Part shown: positions 57,018-64,000 of the stretch, in pieces
Position numbering within the stretch: the first letter of the stretch is position 1
Layout: every line of letters begins with the position of its first letter
The notes under the pieces: generated by a model
What the model saw: the letters and a program-made list of their open reading frames with translations, nothing else
Told to the model about the DNA's origin: nothing
Databases searched by the model: none
Position numbers and translations under genes: made by a program
From: Phaseolus vulgaris
Taxonomy: Eukaryota; Streptophyta; Magnoliopsida; Fabales; Fabaceae
Direction of reading: 5' to 3'
DNA length: 64,000 bases
NCBI RefSeq assembly: GCF_000499845.2
Contig: NC_023749.2
Location: 45,702,108 to 45,766,107, forward strand

Positions 57018-58582
57018 TTAGTGTGACTAGTATCAAATTTTTTCCGTGCTGATGAGGTGAAGTTCGTGACACCTACAGCAAAATTACTTGATTTTCTATA
57101 TCCAGTTTTCGATAAACATTTTAGTTCAGGCCATTTTGGTTAGGATAGATATAAAAGGTTTCACTATGGATTGTTAAGTATTGGTCAATGGTTCTATGGA
57201 CCGAGTCATACAGAATTTAATTAGTTTTCATGTTAAATTAATTTATCTGTCTTCAACATTTCCTAAGTTCCCAGAATTATGGTCTGTGAAAAAAAGGCAT
57301 TTATTTGTAATAATACAAAGATGAAATCATAATGTAGGTGAGTAATTTGTAGTAGTTTAAAAGTATGAAAAGTGGATGCAGTAAATGATTGTAATTGTTG
57401 GTAAACAAAACGTACTGAAAATGTGTTCAAAACTAAACATGCTGAAATGTCTTGCAGTTTTGTCTGATCTACTTTGCTTGTTTCATTCAACCACACCGAC
57501 CCGTCATTAACACTTCCCTTTTAAAAGCTTTATCACATCTCTTGTATTTTTCTTTTGATTTTCCGTCTCTTGCACCAAATTTTATGCATATTGTCATCAA
57601 TTTTATTTTTATTTAAAACATTTTGAAGTACAATAATTATAATTAAAAATTTATAATCAAGTAATGTTAAATTTTACCATGCAATAATTTACTCAATTTT
57701 TTTGTGGGATTTCATTATAACGATGCATTGCTTTTTATAGCATGTTTTGTATAGTATTCTTTTTAGTTGGCAAAAATATGGGTGTTTCTTGGGGTTGGAT
57801 AACCTCCCACCCAATCTAACTCAAATATATTAGATTATATTTATGGGTCAAACTTGACCCCACTTATTTTGATACAATCGTGGATAATGTACTTTGTATG
57901 TTAACTTGATCCAACCTAATTTAACTTGATGAACCTGATTAAAATTATTGAATGATGTTAATAATAGTAGTAATAGTACTATTATTTAATTTACAGTATT
58001 TATTGAATGATGTTAATAATAATAGTAATAGTACTATTGTAGTATCTTTTTGAAATTTTAGATTATTCAAATTTTCAAATATTAAATAAAATATAGTCTA
58101 TTTAAGAAAAGTATTCTAAAATATGTAACAATTTTTTTTTAAAAAAAAATACGAATTTGAGGTAAAAAAGGTTTAAAATTTATTATCCAATTGATTTAAC
58201 CTGATTAATGTTAAATTAAGTTGGATTGAGTCTAACAGAAAAATGTAAAAATCTGTTCAAACTCAGTTTAAGATCTTATCCATGTGTATGTATATATCTT
58301 TAGTTAAAATTTGCGAATCTCATATAACTTAATGCGTTATATGAATACATGCTTATATGAATACATGCTTTGAAGAGAAGAATAAGATAATGTATTATAT
58401 TTTACAAGTGCTAAAACTTGTTGAATTTTTGTTTCCTGAAAATTTTGTAAGAACATTGTTCGTTTTCATTCCCATCTACTAGTAAAATGAGCTTAAATCT
58501 TGTAAATGTTCAAGGATGCTACTTTTTGTAGTGAATAAAAATTAATGATATGTTGATCATCCAGACTTTGCATCTATGTTAA
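57018..58582. other. Downstream spacer
   Basis: No gene recognised. The 3' UTR of the aspartase gene is at the left. 57790-58260 contains direct and inverted AACTTGA/TCAACC-like words (GGGTCAAACTTGACCCC at 57845), perhaps a decayed hAT-type element. A duplicated stretch lies at 57950-58043. Confidence 0.4.
57950..58043. repeat. Short direct duplication
   Basis: TGAATGATGTTAATAATAGT and following AGTAATAGTACTATT recur about 56 bases later with an extra trinucleotide. Confidence 0.8.
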
Positions 58583-58740
58583 GTCAAATGTGACTAGTGC
58601 CAAGATACTCAGTGTTGAGTCAGGAGTGGTTAGTGTCAAGAATACTCAGTGTTAAGCCATAAGTGGCTGGTGTCAAGAATACTCAATATTAAGTTAGGAG
58701 TGACTAGTGTCAAGAATACTTAGTATTAGCCAAGAGTGCC
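58583..58740. repeat. Minisatellite, ~37-bp unit, about 4 copies
   Basis: The unit has the form GTCAGGAGTGRCTAGTGTCA followed by AGAATACTCAGTGTTAA. Copies differ by a few bases. It is followed at 58800-58850 by text like the U5 part of SIRE-type LTRs (AATTGGATATAGTCTGTG, GTATAAAAATAC). Confidence 0.85.
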
Positions 58741-59600
58741 TTGATTAAATAGTACTTGTTTGTACTTTGTAATAGTAGGTTGCTTAGTGGAACTTGATTG
58801 GTTGGTCAAGAATTGGATATAGTCTGTGAAATGAGATGAATTAGTATAAAAATACTAAGTATCATCTTTTGGTATTGTATTCCCCGTTACACCCCTACTT
58901 TATCCGTGGGCGAGGGCTCTAGCTGCTCTGATGAACTACCTAGATGGACGGAATGAAATAGGCTAGCTGGCCAGGTATGAGCGCCCTCTGATCTACCGGT
59001 TGAGCTCCCTTCTCTTTCATTTGATCTCTTAGATTGCATGTTATATAATTGTTTAACTAACTAAAGAAAGAAGGAACAATTAAAGTCTATCTTGCAAAAA
59101 TATCTAAACCATTTATCATATTCATATTTATATTGTCTTACGATACTTACACAGATGATACCAACAAAAAACTATGAAATTTTTAAAACACAACACAACC
59201 TTTCCCTTTTGTGTTATTTCTTGTTTTTCACATGCTACATAAAAACATTGTCATTCATAGCATATACATATGAGCATTTTGGTTTTGTCTACATCATTTA
59301 GGATTACTCTATTTTGTTAAGTGTGCTTGCATATGTTATTGCTTATCGCTTTTATAAAGTTTCACTTAAGTATTTTCATCATAAAAAATGGAGTGAATGT
59401 TAAGTCCTAGATTGTCTAAATCCTATAAAAAGTTTCGATGATAAAAAATAATGAATGTGCTAGATACATGATATTTTACATTAACAGTCTAATGTGTGTT
59501 TTGTTCAAGCTATAACTCACATACCATCTAATGGTCAATCCCAAATGTTAGACACTACAATAGTTCATGCATTTGATGGTAAAATGAGATATGTAACAAG
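58741..59600. other. Spacer with an unusual GC-richer patch
   Basis: 58880-59010 is markedly GC-richer than its surroundings. Its minus strand contains GGGAGCTCAACCGGTAGATC, reminiscent of a tRNA D-arm, but no full cloverleaf or T-arm could be drawn. The rest is AT-rich without genes. Confidence 0.35.
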
Positions 59601-60453
59601 GTTATAAGCAGAAAAGTTTTTTAAAGTGAAAATAAAACATTCTTTATTAAGTTTACATTATTAAAAGAGTATTAAACAAGTAATCCCACAAAGTGCAACA
59701 TATATAGAGTTTATATTTGGCAACATTCATATTAGAACCATGAAAAGAAACAAAATAAATGTTTAACATATTATCAAGTAAATTTGAATTTTTTCCATAT
59801 TTAGGTATAAAGGATAAAAGAGAAATCCTACCCTTCCTGTTTAGCATTTAATCAACACAAATCAAGAAATACAATGCTAACTCTATGACAAAGCTCGATT
59901 GCAATGGATTCATTTAAAGTATGACCGCAACAACAATCATTTACAAGAGACTATATAAAAAAGACTCAAGTTGCATAGAGAAAAACACAAACGATCATAA
60001 GAGCCGAGTAGACATTGTGAACAAATAGATTCTCATAGAACACATCAGATGATGTAACACGATAGACGATATAACACTTTAAAGACCTAGTTGTCATAAA
60101 CAAAATTATCAGACGATACATGTGTTAAACATTGTACAAAATGAATGTCAGATGATTGTCTCAGCAAAGAATAAAGATGATGATTAGACAAAGTGTTAGA
60201 CAATGTCAAACACTAAGTGTGACAGAAGATCAAAGAACTCTAGTGAACAAATGTTAATCCAAGTCTAGATCATCTTGAGAAGATGAGCAAGATTCATTAG
60301 ACGTTAAAAACAACAAATACACAATGATGAACAAATGTTAATCCAAGTCAAATTGTTTCTCCATGCTCGTGACATGTAATATAAAATCAAAGTAGAAGTT
60401 ACTGTATATAGCTTCTTATGAGAAAAAGATAATGAACAATACACAATGATGAA
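59601..60453. other. Spacer, LTR-like words
   Basis: Recurrent AGACGAT/CAGATGAT words at 60045-60185 resemble retrotransposon LTR text, and ACAAATGTTAATCCAAGTC occurs twice (60247, 60332). No gene recognised. Confidence 0.35.
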
Positions 60454-60461
60454 GGATTTGA

Positions 60462-61538
60462 TAGGGGCGACAATGCGGGTTGGCTCGCCCCGCATTGACT
60501 TGCCCTGGGTTTGGCCCGCCCTGCGCAAGGAGTGCAGACTCATTTCACTAACCTGCCCCGCATAAGAGGTAACCCGCGAGCCAGCCCACATAAGAAAAAT
60601 ATTTTTTTTTCCAAAATTAAAATTTTATTAATTGTAAAAAAACTTATTCCTACTACTGAAAAATTAAAATGTTATCCCTGTTTCAATTCATTCAATTAAG
60701 ATAAAAATATAAATTCAAGTATGAGGGTTGTTAGAAGGTTTAATTAAAAATAATTAAAGTTTTGTTTTGCATCTATTTTTCCTATATATGTATGTAAATG
60801 TATAAGAATATCTTATCAAAGTTTTGCTACAAAATATTTTAATGAAGATGACTAATTTTTTAACTATCCTATTGAAATCTATTCTTTATATTATTTTTTT
60901 ATTAATAAATTTTAAATATAAGATTTTCCTTAAAACTAAATTCACGGTTACCCTTCATACTGACCCCATGGCTCAACTAGGCCTGGTCTTGGATAACCTC
61001 TAAAATCCCCTCTGCTTGTTTTTTCTTTTCTGACAGGTGTTTGATCCTTTGGTTTGTATGTATTCGACTAAACATAAGTGATTTATTTAGGTTGATCAGA
61101 CTGTATTTATTCTAGTAGGAAATTAGTGACAAATTTTTTGGGAGGAGGGGTTGTTCGTTTTTGTGCGATTTTGTACATCGGTTAGATCACCCCTAAAGTG
61201 GTTCTTATTTCTTTTTATTGCTGATAAAAAAATAACTCATTTAAATTATTAAAATACAAAAAAAATTTCTTAGTACATTAAATTTAATTTTTTTTAAATA
61301 AAATATATGTCACACTGCAATAATGGGTGAATGGAGTATGATTTCTTTTACAAAAAAATAAAATAATTATTTTTTATTTATGTGGATCAACCTGCCCTGC
61401 CCCGCTGTTGGCCCGCATGGACTGTGGGTTATGCAGGGCGGGCTTAAGAGGGTTAGCGGATTAGATTAGCCCGCCCCGCACTTTTTGATAGTGGGTTGTG
61501 GGCCGTCCCGCATAACTCGCCCCACATTGCCATCCCTA
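60462..61538. mobile_element. Non-autonomous hAT-type transposon (1077 bp)
   Basis: It starts TAGGGGCGACAATGCGGG; its other end in reverse complement is TAGGGATGGCAATGTGGG. The flanks GGATTTGA (60454-60461) and AGATTTGA (61539-61546) are an 8-bp target duplication with one change. GC-rich CCCGCCCCGC ends and an AT-rich middle match the element at 20968-21657. No transposase. A LINE 3' fragment lies inside. Confidence 0.85.
60945..61233 (+). mobile_element. LINE 3'-end fragment nested in the hAT-type element
   Basis: 61171-61233 (GGTTAGATCACCCCTAAAGT, then GGTTCTTATTT and TTTTTATTGCTGATAAAAAA) closely matches the 3' end of the LINE at 10487-10549. The left boundary is estimated from where element-like UTR text begins. 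Coding sequence is absent. Confidence 0.7.
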
Positions 61539-61546
61539 AGATTTGA

Positions 61547-62135
61547 TAAAGATACTCAAGATCATATGAAGTATCAATGTACACATTTGAACAAAGAAAT
61601 AAATAATTCAAAATATATTTAAAGTCCAAGACTCAGAAGAATTAATCATATTAAAGAAAGATTTTCCATTCCTAGCGTCTAACGACTATTTTTTTTTTCG
61701 GCAAAAAACGAATGAATAAATAGGAGGTATTTCAGGGATACCTCAACCCTTATACAAAATACCTACTTGAAACTCTTACCCCTTTTACTCATGCTAAACA
61801 TCTCATAGCTAAATTGACAGACATAATACAAATAAAAGGCTCAAGGCACCAATATGAATACGAAAAACATACACCACGTGACTATATGATCAAGAGAAGA
61901 AGACAACACACGATACCAAGCTTACATAACACAATCATATTCTTAGTTTGAATAATGTTAGTGTGATTGTATTTCATATTTGCTGCTTAGAGCATTCATA
62001 CTTGGGTAGTGATCTATATATTGTAAATTCTTCAAAATGTGAAGATAACCATATGCGCTTTCACTATTACTCTCAGTTTGAGAGTGTTTTTCACTTGTTG
62101 AGAGGTCTTTATCTCAGGGGGAGATTAAGACTGGT
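61547..62135. other. Spacer
   Basis: No gene recognised; AT-rich with an A/T run near 61690. Confidence 0.4.
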
Positions 62136-62400
62136 TACCTGGAGATGTGTAGAATACTTGCATCGAGAAAGGTGTAGAATATTTGTACTTGGATATATGT
62201 AAAATACTTGTACCTAGAGAGATGTAAAATACATGGAGATGTGGAGAATACATGTGTACCTGAAGAGGTGTCGAATACTTGTGATAGTAAATGCTCATAA
62301 GCGAATTGCTTGAGAGGACTAGACATAGCCAAAGTCTTAGGTGAACCAATATAAATTCTGTATGTATTTCTCCCTCTTGTATTTTATCTTTTAGATATTA
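62136..62400 (+). repeat. LTR remnant with imperfect minisatellite
   Basis: GATGTGTAGAATACTTG-type units recur about six times between 62143 and 62281 with variable spacing. The following GACTAGACATAGCC and GTGAACCAATATAAATT resemble the U5 text of the LTRs at 23350 and 45410 (GACTGGATGTAGC…GTGAACCAGTATAAA), so this is probably a related, diverged LTR. Confidence 0.55.
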
Positions 62401-64000
62401 TATTTGCTTTAATAATTTTTCAGGTACTCAAATTGAGTTCGAGCTCTATTTAATATCTCACAAAACAAGAAACATTTTAAAGTGGTTATTGTTTCTATAT
62501 TTTCACAACATAAAAAAATAAAAAAATTAGTACAAACCAACCTTAAAAGTTTGCTCTTAACATGTTCAAAATCATAAGAACTTTCAAAGTTAAGATTTGG
62601 ATTCTTAAACTTCTGGTCATAAATCAACTTAAAAAATGTATCCTGAACTAAGTAAAAGATTTTTTTTTGCTTGATTCTGGTTTCTAATTCATCATAGTAT
62701 ATAAAATTATCAATTTTTGCTTTTTGACCTTTCTCTTAAGTCTGACTTTATATGTGTCTTATATGTGAGCTTATATGGTAAAAAAACATCTTTTAACATC
62801 TTATATAATTTACACATAATTTACACTAGGTAGTTATGTTAGATAAAACAAAATCGTCTTGTATGTTATTATCAAAATATAGATGTTATTATTAAGATTA
62901 TAATTAATGTCTTATTATTAATAGACTAACTTATACCTTAACAAGTTCTTTAGAGGTTCACTCAGAAGATTGTATTTGGATTCACATGGGTTTGGTAGGT
63001 GCACTTGTATAGAAAAGTTGATTCTTCTTGTAACTCTATAGGTTCTTGCAACACTCCCATAAGTTTTATAATTCCAAAAATATTCTTTTATAAAAAAGTT
63101 TAAATGTTTGAAGGTTTGGTTAGGAATGTGTGTTTTCTGTATATTCTGGATTGTGTAATCCGGTGACTCTATGGATTGCACATTTTGTAATTAATTGAAA
63201 TATTTGTGTACCTTATGGTTTAAGCAATCCATAACTTGTTCCCGAATATAGTAAAATGTTCAATATTAACCAATATGTAATGCAAATTTATATTTTGGAT
63301 TATTTAATTCAAAACATTATATTTTTAAAAAAATAATATTTTAGATTATGTAATGAGAAATCAATTTATAATATGAGAACTTTTTCAAATTGGTCAAATC
63401 TAGAAGTATTTTTGTTGAAATTTTTTTTTCCTAAATTTTGGAAAAAATATATTTCCTATTACATAATCCAAAATGTATTTTTTTACTTAAAAACAAAAAT
63501 ATATTTTTATATAAAATATGAAGTTGTAGAAAGAAACAACTGAATAAGAATTTTATAAGAGACTACACTTATAAGCTTTTTTGAAAAGCCCATAATATTG
63601 AAATTACACAATAAATATGATTACATGGATGTGACTTTTCTCCAAAAGGATGTGAGACCTATGTTTATGTAAAATTACAAAAGAAATTGGCAATTACTTC
63701 CTGCACCCAATCAATTGCTTCCTGCACTCAACGAACTTTTTAAAATTCCATATGCTCTTGTCTTCTTTATTTTGAAAAACCGTGTAGGTTTGCTTTTTCT
63801 CTTTGGTGGTGGTTTGAGTTGCAGAAAAGGTGGTTTTAGTGTGGTGGTGGATGGGCCGTTTGCACTGTAAGGTCCGCCGGTTGACATTCGAGCTGAGCTA
63901 GTCACGGATACCAATTTCCGGAAGCCTGATTTTAACCTTATGGATACAAGCGTTCGAAAGTCATTGTTAAACACTCTGAATATAAACATCCGTAAGCAAT
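62401..64000. other. AT-rich spacer to window end
   Basis: No supported gene. From about 63690 the sequence is less AT-rich, and CAATTACTTCCTGCACCCAA is followed by CAATTGCTTCCTGCACTCAA, a short direct repeat. A minus-strand frame at 63711-63989 has no recognised homology and may be repeat-derived, continuing past the window. Confidence 0.4.

Noticed and set aside
63711..63989. 92-codon minus-strand frame at the window edge
   Set aside because: No recognised domain; adjacent short direct repeats suggest repetitive origin. Left as unassigned.

Overview
This is AT-rich plant nuclear DNA with intron-bearing genes, Ty1/copia and Ty3 retrotransposon debris, LINE, hAT and Mutator-like elements, and (TA)n runs. 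The repeat types and the CLE genes suggest a legume, probably of the bean/cowpea/soybean group (Phaseoleae). That assignment rests on familiarity, not on a database search.

Four host genes are supported. Three encode small secreted CLE signalling-peptide precursors. One lies on the minus strand at 6962-7210 and ends RLSPGGPDPSHH. Two are related plus-strand copies at 32689-32934 and 41583-41831, ending RVSPAGPDPQHH and RVSPAGPDPDHH. The fourth is a ten-exon gene for threonine aspartase (taspase 1-like, an Ntn hydrolase) at 52744-57017. Its reading frame is intact across all splice sites and the catalytic Asp-Thr is present.

Layout. 0-1.3 kb: minus-strand copia gag/protease with its 5' LTR. 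1.7-4.2 kb: Ty3 protease fragment, then an internally deleted Athila/Tat-like element (PBS, gag, protease scrap, 3' conserved segment). 7 kb: CLE gene. 7.9-10.55 kb: 5'-truncated LINE with a dead ORF2. 10.6-15.6 kb: AT-rich spacer. 15.6-18.5 kb: minus-strand copia relic. 21.0-21.7 kb: hAT-type element. 23.3-26.1 kb: solo LTR in a minus-strand Ty3 gag/protease relic. 26.6-31 kb: local duplication whose first copy is split by a solo LTR and by a Mutator-like element with ~0.45 kb inverted repeats. 32-42 kb: the CLE pair, separated by copia and Ty3 relics. 42-49.4 kb: LTRs and fragments. 49.4-52.46 kb: gag-only Ty3 element with a solo LTR nested in its 5' LTR. 52.7-57.0 kb: threonine aspartase. 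57-64 kb: repeats, including a second hAT-type element carrying a LINE 3' tail.

The CLE pair looks like a tandem duplication. Besides the coding sequence, the copies share a ~0.3 kb upstream block, a proximal promoter block and a TATA run. In the second copy the distal block is displaced about 2.2 kb from the proximal one. Several insertions are dated in order by target-site duplications, and two have an uninterrupted paralogous site nearby. I found no CRISPR, operon, rRNA gene or confident tRNA gene.
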